Source of the DNA: Paeniglutamicibacter terrestris
GTDB taxonomy: Bacteria > Actinomycetota > Actinomycetes > Actinomycetales > Micrococcaceae
Assembly (NCBI RefSeq): GCF_012271785.1
Contig: NZ_JAAWVT010000007.1
Span: 1-64,000, forward strand
Direction: 5' to 3'
Length of the DNA stretch: 64,000 nt
In this document: positions 25,851 to 35,121 of the stretch, one piece after another
How positions within the stretch are numbered: position 1 is the stretch's first letter
Layout: each line of letters begins with the position of its first letter
Notes under the pieces: model-generated
What the model saw: the letters and a program-made list of their open reading frames with translations, nothing else
Databases searched by the model: none
What the model was told of the DNA's origin: nothing
Position numbers and translations under genes: made by a program

Positions 25851-28280
25851 ATGCAGGTTCAACGATTCATTCAGCCCACCTTGATTGAGTACATGGCGAC
25901 TACACCCGTGGTCATAGTCGAAGGCGCACGCGCCGTTGGTAAGACATGGCTTCTGAGGGAACTCCAAAAGGCAAACCTTATCGCTGCCAGTTTTACTCTC
26001 ACGGAGCCCACCCAATTGGCTGCTGCCACCGATAATCCGTTAGCTTGGCTTCGGAGCTTGCCTACCCCCTTTGCCATCGACGAAGCCCAACTGTTGCCGG
26101 AGCTTCCCCTCGCGCTCAAGGCACTTCTCGACGAAACGGATGAGTCCGTGCGATGTGTATTGACGGGTTCGGCGGCGATTGGTCAGACAGGGCTTGGTGG
26201 GACAGACCCACTGGCCCGTCGATCAGCGAGGCTGACGTTGGAACCACTGACTGAAGCTGAACTTGCTGCTACAGAACTTCGTCCTTGGTCCGTCATTGAC
26301 CTTCTATTTGACGGAAGCCCCACAATCGGGAAAACGGTGCCTCTGCCCCTCGATTGGGCTGAGCGAATGATTCGTGGGGGGCTGCCCCGTTATCGAATCA
26401 TGAATGCGGGCCGCTCCCTTCGCGCCCTACATCGTCAGATAGAACAAGACATCAAGGCCGTCCTCACCGATGACGTGCTGCCCGGCGAGAGGAATGATTC
26501 CCGCATCGCCCATGACGTTCTAACCCATCTCCTGATGCATCCTGGCGGCGAGTTGAACACCACTGCCATTTCCAAATCCATCGGAATCGACACCCGAACG
26601 GTCAATCGGTACATCGACATTCTGGAACGACGCTTCCTGCTCGACGAAATTCCCAACTTCCACCGGCCTTCGAAGAAGTCGTCACGTACCACCGCCAAAT
26701 GTTACCCGGCCGATTCCGCGCTCTCCGGCTCAGTGCTACTCGCTACTGGCCGGACCATGACTGATGCAATGACGCGTGGCGGAATGATGGAAACCCACAT
26801 TGTGCAGCAAATCAAAGCTCATCTTGGCTGGGCCGAAATCGATGTGAATCTCACCCATTGGAGAGAGAACAAAAACGGCCGGACAAGTGAAGTTGACCTC
26901 GTCCTAGAGGACAACCAAGGACGTCTCGTGGCCATCGAGATTAAGGCCGCTGGCGCGATCTCTTCGAGCCATTTCAAGGGTATCCGTGCTTTCAAGAACT
27001 ACTACGGAGAAAGATTCCACCGAGGATTCGTCATAGGAACCGGCGAGCAAGCCGTTGCTTTCGATAAAGATCTGTGGGCTTTGCCCTTGACCTCGCTGTC
27101 CAATCTCGAACTATGGAACGCGCCTGAAGTCCCTGAACGCATATCAACAAACGACCCAAAATCAGCCTCTGAGCTTGAGAAAGAAGATGTCTTGCCCGCC
27201 CTAGAAGAAGCACAGATATTCATCAGCTACACCCACCAAGATCAGGACTCGAGCACAGGCGGGGACATCCGCCAATTCGCCGCCGACGTAGTCGACGCCC
27301 TCGATGGTCTTCACGGTCGAACCGTCAAGCTTTTCCTTGATGTCAAAGACGTTGGATGGGGCGAGGACCTCTGGTCAAGACTCGACCAAGAGCTTCAAGC
27401 CTCGACCTTCTTGATGCCCTTCATCTCACCGCGTTACCTCAAAAGTGACGGGTGCAGGCGGGAATTTACGTCATTCTCAGAAGCGGCGCAACGCAATGCT
27501 TCGGAGCAACTTCTGTTGCCACTGATTTGGATTACACCACCGGCACTTCGCTCCGAAACGTTGACGGATCCAGTGGTCGAAAGGTTGAAGTCAACTCTGT
27601 ACCTCGACGTGACCGCAGCCCGGCGTGCTGACCGTGGATCCGCGGATTACGGAAATCTAGTGGAGTTGGTAGCCGACCGTCTCGAACAGGTCATCACGGA
27701 CCGAGAAGCCTTGACCAATTCCCCGGCCGATTCCGTTAGCACCAAATTGCCAGATGGTGAGCCAGAACCAGGATTTGATGAATATTTGGCAAATGCCGAA
27801 GCTCTGCTTCCGCAAACCGAAGAAGCGCTCGAGACCTTCGTTCAAGACTTCACCGATTTGGGAGAGGCGTTAAAGGAGTCATTTGCGGGTCTTCAAACGA
27901 AGAATCCCACCCAACTGCGGGCTTCGATGGTTCGTGTGGGCAGCGCCCTAAAGCAACCGAATGAGAAGCTCACGATTAGTGCCCACGAAGCAACGCGAGT
28001 ATGGGATCAACTTTTGACGAATCTCAACCGTGGATTCAGTCTTTATTCCGAGATGGACGCAAGCGAAATGCCTCCGGATTTTGTGGAGACCCTCCAGTCT
28101 TGGGCAGACCAACTCGAGGCCATTGACTCCGCAGAAGTCGAAGGCATTGCGCAACAAATGCCCAAGATGTCCAGCAAGCTTGCGCCTACTTCGAAGGCGC
28201 TGCTGTCTGCGGTTGGGACTCTAAGATCCATGGAAACATCCATTAGGTCGTGGCTGACTGCTGTAGGACAACCCAAGTAA
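25851..28280 (+). CDS. AAA_14 ATPase - DUF4143/PD-(D/E)xK-like - TIR fusion, putative defence protein
   Basis: 809 aa. Residues 1-130 form an AAA_14 ATPase with Walker A GARAVGKT (25-32) and Walker B FAIDEAQ (74-80). From about 165 to 425 there is a DUF4143 domain with a winged helix (LNTTAISKSIGIDTRTVNRY) and a PD-(D/E)xK-like motif, Glu347-x-Asp349 then Glu363-Ile-Lys365. From about 453 to 610 there is a TIR domain (AQIFISYTHQDQD, LFLDVKDVGWGEDLW, SPRYLKSDGCRREF), with Glu538 at the usual NADase glutamate position. A helical C-terminus follows (640-809). AAA_14-DUF4143 proteins and TIR effectors are each known; the fusion suggests a sensor ATPase with an NAD-cleaving or signalling output in anti-phage defence (inference). 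AGGAT precedes the ATG. Confidence 0.85.
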   Translation: MQVQRFIQPTLIEYMATTPVVIVEGARAVGKTWLLRELQKANLIAASFTLTEPTQLAAATDNPLAWLRSLPTPFAIDEAQLLPELPLALKALLDETDESVRCVLTGSAAIGQTGLGGTDPLARRSARLTLEPLTEAELAATELRPWSVIDLLFDGSPTIGKTVPLPLDWAERMIRGGLPRYRIMNAGRSLRALHRQIEQDIKAVLTDDVLPGERNDSRIAHDVLTHLLMHPGGELNTTAISKSIGIDTRTVNRYIDILERRFLLDEIPNFHRPSKKSSRTTAKCYPADSALSGSVLLATGRTMTDAMTRGGMMETHIVQQIKAHLGWAEIDVNLTHWRENKNGRTSEVDLVLEDNQGRLVAIEIKAAGAISSSHFKGIRAFKNYYGERFHRGFVIGTGEQAVAFDKDLWALPLTSLSNLELWNAPEVPERISTNDPKSASELEKEDVLPALEEAQIFISYTHQDQDSSTGGDIRQFAADVVDALDGLHGRTVKLFLDVKDVGWGEDLWSRLDQELQASTFLMPFISPRYLKSDGCRREFTSFSEAAQRNASEQLLLPLIWITPPALRSETLTDPVVERLKSTLYLDVTAARRADRGSADYGNLVELVADRLEQVITDREALTNSPADSVSTKLPDGEPEPGFDEYLANAEALLPQTEEALETFVQDFTDLGEALKESFAGLQTKNPTQLRASMVRVGSALKQPNEKLTISAHEATRVWDQLLTNLNRGFSLYSEMDASEMPPDFVETLQSWADQLEAIDSAEVEGIAQQMPKMSSKLAPTSKALLSAVGTLRSMETSIRSWLTAVGQPK

Positions 28281-28592
28281 TTTGGCACCGTCATAATCCT
28301 CGAAAGTTAGCCGGGGCCATTCTTGCTGCACCTGTTCGGGATAGCGACTCGTAAACTCCGTGCCTCAGAACCCAGGGATTTTGAGACAGCTCTGGAAGCC
28401 GCAGACGGGGCACTATGGGGGAATGTTTTTGAAAGGCCGGATAAATACGCATCGAGCCTTGCAAGGAGCGGACTCGAACAATACGCATCGTACGGTGGGG
28501 CCGGCATGCTGGCGACGGCAACCAGTCCCCAGTCGGCCGGCTGCTGTCGGATAGCATGAGCGGAGAGCGTTCCGTTGAGACTGAGGAGCAAT
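28281..28592. other. gap with a possible short coding remnant
   Basis: A rightward frame from TTG 28323 to TGA 28559 (78 codons) has protein-like composition (FETALEAADGALWGNVFERP, then DKYASSLARSGLEQYASYGG) but no ribosome-binding site and no family. It may be a small gene or a remnant next to the 5'-nucleotidase. Confidence 0.25.
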
Positions 28593-29525
28593 GTGGCATA
28601 CGATCTGGAAAATATGCTCGTCGTAGGGGTTGCTTCGAGCGCGCTCTTCGATTTGTCGGACGCTGACACCGTCTTTCGCGATCACGGGGAAGCTCAATAT
28701 CGCGAGTATCAGGAAGCGCATATCGCGGATGCGCTGGAGCCGGGAGTGGCTTTTCCGTTCATTAAGCGCCTCCTTTCGCTTAACGACCTTTCGCCGGATA
28801 GCAAGCCGCTCGTCGAGGTCATCGTGCTGTCGCGCAACGACCCGGAGACCGGTCTTCGGGTGATGCGTTCGGTTGCACATCATGACCTTCCCATTTCGCG
28901 TGCGATCTTCATGCAGGGTCGGTCACCCTATGAATACATGGGTGCTCTCAATATGTCCCTGTTCCTGTCGCAGAATGAGCAGGACGTTCGCGTCGCACTG
29001 GGGATGGGGTTTGCCGCTGGCCAAGTGTTGGGGTTACCTGCAGCTGATCCAAATGGTAGAGACCTACGAATCGCATTCGACTTTGACGGCGTCTTGGCCG
29101 ACGACTCATCGGAGCGTGTCATGCAGGCCGATGGCTTGCCAGCCTTTCATGCTCACGAGACCGAGCATCTTGAAGAGCCATTGCCCGAGGGGACGTTGTC
29201 GGAGTTCCTCCGCGGCATTAACCGCATCCAGGACATTGAGGAAGCGCTTGCAGAGGCCGAGCCTAGCTACAACCGACGTGTCCACGTCGCTATCGTCACT
29301 GCCCGAAATGCCCCGTCGCATGAGCGGGTCGTAAAGACACTCAAGTCCTGGGGCGTGCGCGTAAATGACGCGTTCTTCCTTGGCGGCATCGAGAAGGCGA
29401 GAGTATTGCGCGTGCTCAAGCCTCACATCTTTTTCGACGACCAACTCGGACACCTCCAAGGTGCCGCCGACGAGATCCCTAGCGTGCACGTTCCGTTCGG
29501 CGTGATCAACGAGGCAAAGGTCTAG
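28593..29525 (+). CDS. cytosolic 5'-nucleotidase, cN-I (NT5C1-like) family
   Basis: 310 aa from GTG 28593, chosen because AGGAG lies about six bases upstream; a TTG six codons earlier overlaps that site. The family pattern begins MLVVGVASSALFDLSDADTVF with HIADALEPGVAFPFIKRLL. The HAD-like catalytic Asp pair is in AFDFDGVLADD (Asp163, Asp165), and a late acidic motif HIFFDDQLGHL follows. cN-I enzymes hydrolyse nucleoside monophosphates such as AMP. Bacterial members often sit on accessory DNA. Downstream of a TIR protein, a role in nucleotide-signal turnover is conceivable but unproven; it may be unrelated cargo. Confidence 0.8.
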   Translation: MAYDLENMLVVGVASSALFDLSDADTVFRDHGEAQYREYQEAHIADALEPGVAFPFIKRLLSLNDLSPDSKPLVEVIVLSRNDPETGLRVMRSVAHHDLPISRAIFMQGRSPYEYMGALNMSLFLSQNEQDVRVALGMGFAAGQVLGLPAADPNGRDLRIAFDFDGVLADDSSERVMQADGLPAFHAHETEHLEEPLPEGTLSEFLRGINRIQDIEEALAEAEPSYNRRVHVAIVTARNAPSHERVVKTLKSWGVRVNDAFFLGGIEKARVLRVLKPHIFFDDQLGHLQGAADEIPSVHVPFGVINEAKV

Positions 29526-30611
29526 CACAGCGGATCCCGAACCTACGATAAGGGCTACATTTCCTATCAGAGGTTTCAAATATCCAGCCATGCGATAAAG
29601 GGCCTGAGACACATTGCTGAGAGTGACCCCGGCGGCACTGATAGGACACTGCTTCTACCGACTGGACCAGAGTTACCCTTCTCAGTAAACGATCCTTAGT
29701 TGCGACAGCTGTCTTGGCCAATGCTTCCAAGAAACGTCGGAAATGGGCATCCGCAAAGGTCCGCACCGGGACAGCTAGAGCCGGGATAGACTCCTTGGAG
29801 TCGGCTCGGGCGGCAAGTGTGTGAGCGATAACCCCTATGCAATCCAGCAGGATAAAGTGTGTGATCCTTGCCTCTATGATCGTCCGCATACTGGTAGCCG
29901 TCACCGCCGGAGAGCGCCTCCACCGTTCGGTTCCCGAGATCGTCAAGGTTGGCAGGATGTGCTGGGGTTAAACGGTTAAACGCATGCATGAACCGACTAA
30001 TATCGCGTCCCACAGGGTGCACCGGCCAGAGGATTCATGTCTCACCGGTACAGCGACTGCAAGCTCCGTTCAAAAAACCTGCAGTCGCCTAGAAAGAGCT
30101 TATCAGGACGTTGTTTGCAATCGAAGCGTCCGTCCTGGCCGATCTTTGTACCTTCATGTAGCTTCTTCTTTGGGCGGATATCAGGGTCCGCACGAAACGG
30201 AAACCTAGGCAAGCATCAACAATTCAAGCGGCAAGCACGGTCGTCTGCGTAGTTAAAGTCTTCTTCCAACGGCTGCCCTGAAACGGATGACCCTCACAAC
30301 CGCGATGTCGGCATTTCCCTGCTCTTCACCCATCACTTCGGCGATTCGTTGATGCCATACACGTAGGACCAACGCGGGATTGGACGTGTTCTGACACAAG
30401 TGCACGGAGGATGGGGGCAGAACGGAACCCGTCGTAGGCGAGTGCTCCGGGCGTATTCGAGAATGAAACCCATGACCTCACTTTAGCCCGAACCCGAAGG
30501 GCCGAGACCACGTGTTTGTCCGCCGCATGGATGATAACGGAACTATAACTTTGGCATAAATTCCGATAGATTACCCATTGGGTTTCACTTACGCAAATCC
30601 GTCCCGATCCG
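29526..30611. other. 1.1-kb region without a supported gene
   Basis: No frame has both a start signal and protein-like composition. A leftward frame at 29506-29946 is partly protein-like (LAARADSKESIPALAVPVRT) but overlaps the nucleotidase end and matches nothing. The 3' part leads into the riboswitch; TATAACT-type AT-rich words near 30542 could be its promoter. Confidence 0.4.
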
Positions 30612-30788
30612 ATTCGCACAACCCTACCGGCGGATCGCGGAGTCAGAATTCCCGGTAGGGGCGGAGGACCCATTCAACCGATCCTGGTCTTGGACCATGG
30701 ATCTCGGGGTGAAGTCGAGTCCACTTTGGTGGGCGCGGCCGAGTTGATCTCATGACTCGAATCCGACAGCTAACTTCGCAGGCGACAC
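30612..30788 (+). ncRNA. ydaO-yuaA (c-di-AMP) riboswitch, copy 1
   Basis: Conserved blocks appear in order: GGCGGAGGACCCA (30660-30672), CTCGGGGTGAAGTCGAGT (30703-30720) and GACTCGAATCCGACAGCTAA (30754-30773), ending TTCGCAGGCG. An internal helix CCCTACCGG/CCGGTAGGG (30622-30630 and 30652-30660) is perfect. The class binds c-di-AMP and usually turns genes off. It sits immediately before the TTG start of the M23 peptidase, as in other Actinobacteria, where it controls wall hydrolases and Rpf proteins. Confidence 0.9.
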
Positions 30789-30803
30789 ATGAGAGGTTGA
30801 CAT

Positions 30804-31811
30804 TTGAATCAGCAGCACCCTGCCGGGCGCCGTCGCGCGTCCGGCCCCGTTGATGTTTCTCCTGCTGAAGGTTCACCAGAGCAGATCACGGACACCGCAC
30901 TGAGCGGTAAAGCCGCTTCCCGACGTCCCGGTCGACGCGCCCTGAGCGTGGACCCGGAAAACGTCGATACCGTTGAATATGCCCACTACGGTGGACGCCG
31001 CTTCGACGCGGGCCTGCGCTATGCAGCTTCCCCGGAAACAACAACCCTTGCCGTCACCGAAATCTCTGAATTTGTAGCCCCTCCCGTCGCCCCCATTGCC
31101 ACTCTGGCAAAGGACGATGAGCTGGACAATGCCCTGAAATTCGCACCCCGTACGCAGCGTCCCAGAGTTGGTTTGGTGCACAAGTTTGCCGCAGTCGCTG
31201 CCGTTTCCGGCCTAGCGTTCGCCGCTGCCTACCCCGGACAAGATACCGAGGAAGATACCTCGGAGACTCCACGCGTCGCTCAGACTGCTGTCGCAGATGT
31301 TAAGGCCCCGGCCGATGACGAGGTTAAGATCGAACGTGCCTCGCTGACCAGTAAATTCACTAAGGAAGACAAGCTGGCAACGGTCATGACAGCCGCCGGA
31401 GGCGATGTCACCCAGATAGCCTCGAGCGGGGTCCTGGCCCAGCCGTTGGACATCGTGCGACTGACATCGCGCTTCGGGTATCGAAAGAATCCGACCGGAC
31501 CGGGTTTCATGAACCACAACGGTCTGGACTACGGCGCAGCGTGCGGGACCCCGGTCAAGGCCAGTGCCGCCGGCACGGTTGTGCAGTCCGAATTCGCTGG
31601 CCACTCCGGCAACCGCGTGCAGATCGACCACGGCAACGGGCTGGAGACCAGCTACAACCACAACTCGGCCCTGAAAGTGACGGTGGGGCAAAAGGTTGAG
31701 CGTGGCGAAGTTGTCGCATTTGCCGGCACCACGGGCAACTCGACCGGCTGCCACGTCCACCTCGAAGTCATTGTCAACGGCAAATGGGTGAACCCTGAGG
31801 GCTGGTTATAA
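30804..31811 (+). CDS. M23 family peptidoglycan metallopeptidase
   Basis: 335 aa, TTG start with GAGAGG seven bases upstream. The Arg/Pro-rich N-terminal half resembles the cytoplasmic tail of actinobacterial wall enzymes. A single hydrophobic segment (about 133-147) serves as anchor or signal. The C-terminal LytM/M23 domain has a zinc site: His in MNHNGLDYGA with the following Asp, and HVHLEV near the end. It cleaves peptide cross-bridges outside the membrane. A c-di-AMP riboswitch in the leader links it to osmotic and wall homeostasis. It is followed by a second riboswitch and the NlpC/P60 gene. Confidence 0.92.
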   Translation: MNQQHPAGRRRASGPVDVSPAEGSPEQITDTALSGKAASRRPGRRALSVDPENVDTVEYAHYGGRRFDAGLRYAASPETTTLAVTEISEFVAPPVAPIATLAKDDELDNALKFAPRTQRPRVGLVHKFAAVAAVSGLAFAAAYPGQDTEEDTSETPRVAQTAVADVKAPADDEVKIERASLTSKFTKEDKLATVMTAAGGDVTQIASSGVLAQPLDIVRLTSRFGYRKNPTGPGFMNHNGLDYGAACGTPVKASAAGTVVQSEFAGHSGNRVQIDHGNGLETSYNHNSALKVTVGQKVERGEVVAFAGTTGNSTGCHVHLEVIVNGKWVNPEGWL

Positions 31812-31909
31812 CGACGATTGTCACCAATTCGTGACCAAAACGTGACTTTTGGATTCGCTTCCTATATTCTAAGCGAGCGACCCGGGAACAACCCTGCTCG
31901 CCGCCGCGG

Positions 31910-32080
31910 AAGTGCCGAGCACTGCCAGCCCACGGTGTCCGTTTACAACTCGTTTGGCAGTGGCGGGGGACCCACTTTCGGTTTCCGCACCAGGAAGCCT
32001 TGGGGTTAAGTGATTCGGTCCACGGGCCGGATTGCCGAGTGACTCCCACTCGAACCCGACAGCTCACCTCGTAGGCATCA
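31910..32080 (+). ncRNA. ydaO-yuaA (c-di-AMP) riboswitch, copy 2
   Basis: Conserved blocks: GTGGCGGGGGACCCAC (31960-31975), TTGGGGTTAAGTGATTCGG (32000-32018) and CACTCGAACCCGACAGCTCA (32047-32066), ending CCTCGTAGGCA. The inner helix CACTGCC/GGCAGTG is present. Sequence and order match copy 1, although the helices have diverged. It leads directly into the NlpC/P60 gene. Confidence 0.9.
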
Positions 32081-32096
32081 GGAGAGGTATTACTTC

Positions 32097-33005
32097 GTGA
32101 CTACACGTCAAACATTGGGCCGTCACCGCGCGACCGCAGTTCGAACCAACCCGCTAGAGTCCATCTCGAAGGCAGTCGCCTCGAACGCTGGATCGGTTGG
32201 CCGCCAGGCAGCAGTTATTGCAGCCGCGTCAGGTCTCGTACTGACCCTCGGTGTTCCGGCAGCTCAGGGAAATGTTTCCCGAGAAGCAACTGCCGTTCCC
32301 GTTGAGGGCCTCTCTGCAGAGCGCGTCGCAGTCAAGGCCGTTTCGGTCCCTGCACAGCAGAGCAAAGACCTGACGATCGAGCGCGCAGCGTTCACCTCCA
32401 AGCCGGCACCGGCTCCCGTAGTGATTGCCGTGGCCAAGAAAGTTGCGCCAAGCAGCACCGCAACGAAAACGCACTCCCACGAAACTGCCCCGGTGACACG
32501 CTCCAACGGCACCGCAACGAAAACGCCCTCCAACGACACCGCCCCGGTGACACGCTCCAGCAACGATTCAGATGCTTACGCGCCGGTCACCCGCTCGAAC
32601 CGAGACAGCGCACCGGAAGCCACGGCTCCGAAGCCCAAGAGCGACTCGATGAATACCTCGAATCTCTCGGGCATTGCTGCTACCGCGGCCAAATACGGGG
32701 GCGTTCCCTACGTTTGGGGCGGCAACACTCCGGCGGGCTGGGACTGCTCGGGCTTCGTCAAGTACGTTTACGCGAAGCACGGCATCGACATCGCCCGAGG
32801 CACCTCGGCCATCCGTGCCTCCGGCCAGTTCGTGCGCACCAGCTCCCCGAAGCCCGGAGACTTGGTCTTCCAGAACGGTGGTGGCCACGTCGGCATCTAC
32901 CTCGGTGGTGGCAAGATGATCGGTGCGCAGAATCCGACAACGGACACTCTTCTCCACGATGTTACGCGCAACCCTCTCTACGGGTACTACACCCTCAAGG
33001 GCTAA
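32097..33005 (+). CDS. NlpC/P60 (C40) peptidoglycan endopeptidase
   Basis: 302 aa, GTG start behind AGGAGAGG. The N-terminus has a basic stretch and a hydrophobic signal (about 37-57). The linker (115-180) carries three APVTRS repeats (131, 149, 162) in a Thr/Ser-rich context, likely an extended wall-spanning region. The C-terminal C40 domain has Cys217 in WDCSGF and His264 in GGGHVGIY, with GDLVFQ between. It cleaves gamma-D-Glu-DAP-type or stem-peptide bonds. It is controlled by its own c-di-AMP riboswitch and a strong terminator follows. Confidence 0.93.
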   Translation: MTTRQTLGRHRATAVRTNPLESISKAVASNAGSVGRQAAVIAAASGLVLTLGVPAAQGNVSREATAVPVEGLSAERVAVKAVSVPAQQSKDLTIERAAFTSKPAPAPVVIAVAKKVAPSSTATKTHSHETAPVTRSNGTATKTPSNDTAPVTRSSNDSDAYAPVTRSNRDSAPEATAPKPKSDSMNTSNLSGIAATAAKYGGVPYVWGGNTPAGWDCSGFVKYVYAKHGIDIARGTSAIRASGQFVRTSSPKPGDLVFQNGGGHVGIYLGGGKMIGAQNPTTDTLLHDVTRNPLYGYYTLKG

Positions 33006-33017
33006 AACATAAGCTTT

Positions 33018-33061
33018 CCGGGGTCTCCGGTCGATCCGCAGGGATCAACCGGAGACCCCGG
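33018..33061 (+). terminator. strong terminator after the NlpC/P60 gene
   Basis: CCGGGGTCTCCGGTCGATCC (33018-33037) and GGATCAACCGGAGACCCCGG (33042-33061) form a 20-bp stem with one mismatch and a 4-nt loop. It is followed by a pyrimidine-rich, T-containing tract. Confidence 0.9.
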
Positions 33062-33444
33062 TTCCTCCTTTTAATCTACGTTCTCTTTAGTGGCCGCTTC
33101 TTGACCTGTGGGAAGCTTTGGCTAGGGCCAAGGGTGCTCACACTGCCGAAGTTGGCGGCCTGATGTGAGGGCACTGCTTGATTGTTCTTTCGTGTACACA
33201 CTGCCGTAAAATCAAGCAGAGCCCTCCGGGTCAACCGGGCCATGGCCATGGTTTCGACCGCCCTTTGTTTTGGTATTCACCACTGGTGCCATGGAACCGG
33301 CAACGGACTCGGTTCTCATCTGAGTCCCGAGGGCCGCAGGGTGGTTCAAGACACCAGATTTGCAACAAGCTGACCTATATCCCGGCCTGCTTGCCGGAAC
33401 ACCGTACGAATTAGGTCCGAAACCACTTGGAAAGGAAGCCCGCC
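33062..33444. other. intergenic before the copper island
   Basis: No gene recognised. It presumably holds the promoter of the first DUF6153 gene; no clear CsoR-type palindrome is present here. Confidence 0.4.
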
Positions 33445-33891
33445 GTGAACAAACGCCGAGCAATCTTGTCCTCGGTGTTTCGCCCAGCATTTTTGATGGT
33501 GGCGCTGGTCCTTGGTCTGCTCGCGATGCACATCCTCGGCGTGGATCACCAAGTTCCGCACGGAACCCATGGTTCCCACAGTTCGGTTACCGACCAGTCG
33601 ATTCCTGATTCCTCACCGGGCCTGGCCCAGCAGTCGGCACTGGGGCAGCACACCCCGATAGACGAGTCCCCCGCATCTCTTGCGGTCGATTCCCTGAACA
33701 GCATGGAATCTACTGCTCTCGGTCTGTGTGTCATTGCACTGTCTCTCGGTGGAATCTTTTTCCACCTGATTTCCCGGGCCTTCCGGCCGGTCCCCGGACG
33801 TGGGCTAACTGCCCCACCGGTGAAGTGGATTCGGCAAAGTCGCGCCCGCACAACACCTTCACTGGTTCAGCTTTCAATCAGTCGTACGTAA
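33445..33891 (+). CDS. DUF6153 family membrane protein (copy 1)
   Basis: 148 aa, GTG start with AAAGGAAG upstream. N-terminal helix (about 12-30) with LLAMHILGVDHQVPHGTHG, a His-containing periplasmic loop, a second helix around a Cys (LGLCVIALSLGGIFFHL) and a basic C-terminus ending PSLVQLSISRT. The second DUF6153 protein (38140) ends in nearly the same motif. The family occurs beside actinobacterial copper-resistance genes. His-rich loops suggest metal contact; the function is unproven. Confidence 0.8.
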   Translation: MNKRRAILSSVFRPAFLMVALVLGLLAMHILGVDHQVPHGTHGSHSSVTDQSIPDSSPGLAQQSALGQHTPIDESPASLAVDSLNSMESTALGLCVIALSLGGIFFHLISRAFRPVPGRGLTAPPVKWIRQSRARTTPSLVQLSISRT

Positions 33892-34248
33892 GAGCAGTGC
33901 CTCACCCCGGGCCAACCATCTCCGTTATCGTGCCCCTTTTCGGCAAAGTAGCCCCCATGTTAGCGCCGTCCTTGGCTCCCCCGAGATACCCGCGCGCAGG
34001 GCCACCTGTCTTGTCTTCACCGACACCACGTCCGTAGTTGCTGTGGTGACTCCGGATCTTGAACGACACCACGAATCGGCGATGAGCGCCTTGGGAAAAC
34101 CACTTCTGCCCAACGAGTAACATTTGCCGACCCGATCGACGCGTTCGGTTAGCGGTCCGCTACCACCATCCACTTATTAAGTGCATGTGGGGCACCCAAA
34201 AAACTCGCTCCGGCAGGCTCACCTTTGCTCTTTTTTCCTTGGAGAACC
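33892..34248. other. intergenic, no gene recognised
   Basis: Overlapping frames occur on both strands, but none has a start signal. It leads into the BNR lipoprotein gene, with TTGGAGAA as its ribosome-binding site at the end. Confidence 0.4.
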
Positions 34249-35121
34249 ATGTCTTCCACCCTGCCCATACCTCGACGTACCCGAAGGTGGTCTGCGACGG
34301 CCATCGCCGCGCTCGCCACTCTGGGACTTGCCGCGTGCGGTGAACCCACGAGTTCGGGCGCCGACGCACCGCCCCCGGCTAACCCCTATGGCCACATCCA
34401 TGCCATTAGCATCGAGGCTTCAACCCAACGCGTCCTGCTCGCCACCCACAATGGTCTCTTTGACGCCACCGATACCGTTCCCCAAAAGATCGGCCCAACG
34501 ATCGACCTCATGGGGTTCACCGCCGCATCGGACGGGACCTTCTACGCTTCCGGGCATCCCGGGCCGGGCACCGATCTGCCAAATCCTCTGGGACTGACGA
34601 AATCCGCCGACGGCGGAGAATCATGGACACCACTCTCGTTGCAGGGCGCCTCCGACTTTCATGCGTTGACAGTGACCCGCGACCTGATCATTGGGTACGA
34701 CGGGAATCTCCGCTCAACCGTTGATGGCCGGAAATGGTCGGATATCGGTCCCATGTCACCAACTCCCTATGCGTTGGTGGGAAACCCCGAGAGTACCGTG
34801 GTCCTGGCCACCACCGAGGAGGGAGTGTGGCGCTCCCTGGACAGCGGAAAAACCTGGTCTGCCCCCAACGGCGGGCCACGGCTCCTCACGGCCGCGTTCG
34901 CGGATCCGATGACCATCGTGGGTGTCACGCCTGAAGGCAGCGTGCACCTGAGTCTCGACGCAGGGCTTTCCTGGAAAGCAACCGGAGCCGAGGTGGATCA
35001 ACCGGCGACCATGGGCGCCACCCGGACAGACGAGGGGGGACTTTCCATTTGGATGGCCATGGAACGCGGCCTAGTCAAGTTCACCTACGACGGCACCACG
35101 CTCACTGAGGAAAGCCGATGA
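34249..35121 (+). CDS. F510_1955-type BNR/sortilin-like lipoprotein
   Basis: 290 aa. Lipoprotein signal with the twin basic start RRTRRW and lipobox LAAC (Cys30). The mature part is a beta-propeller-like series of BNR/sortilin repeats: TKSADGGESWTPL, RSTVDGRKWSDI, WRSLDSGKTWSAP and LSLDAGLSWKAT. Each carries the S-x-D-x-G-x-x-W Asp-box. Proteins of this type are found next to copper genes in Actinobacteria; annotation as a glycosylhydrolase rests on the fold only. Its stop overlaps the GNAT gene start (ATGA). GGAGAA selects this ATG over one eight codons upstream. Confidence 0.82.
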   Translation: MSSTLPIPRRTRRWSATAIAALATLGLAACGEPTSSGADAPPPANPYGHIHAISIEASTQRVLLATHNGLFDATDTVPQKIGPTIDLMGFTAASDGTFYASGHPGPGTDLPNPLGLTKSADGGESWTPLSLQGASDFHALTVTRDLIIGYDGNLRSTVDGRKWSDIGPMSPTPYALVGNPESTVVLATTEEGVWRSLDSGKTWSAPNGGPRLLTAAFADPMTIVGVTPEGSVHLSLDAGLSWKATGAEVDQPATMGATRTDEGGLSIWMAMERGLVKFTYDGTTLTEESR

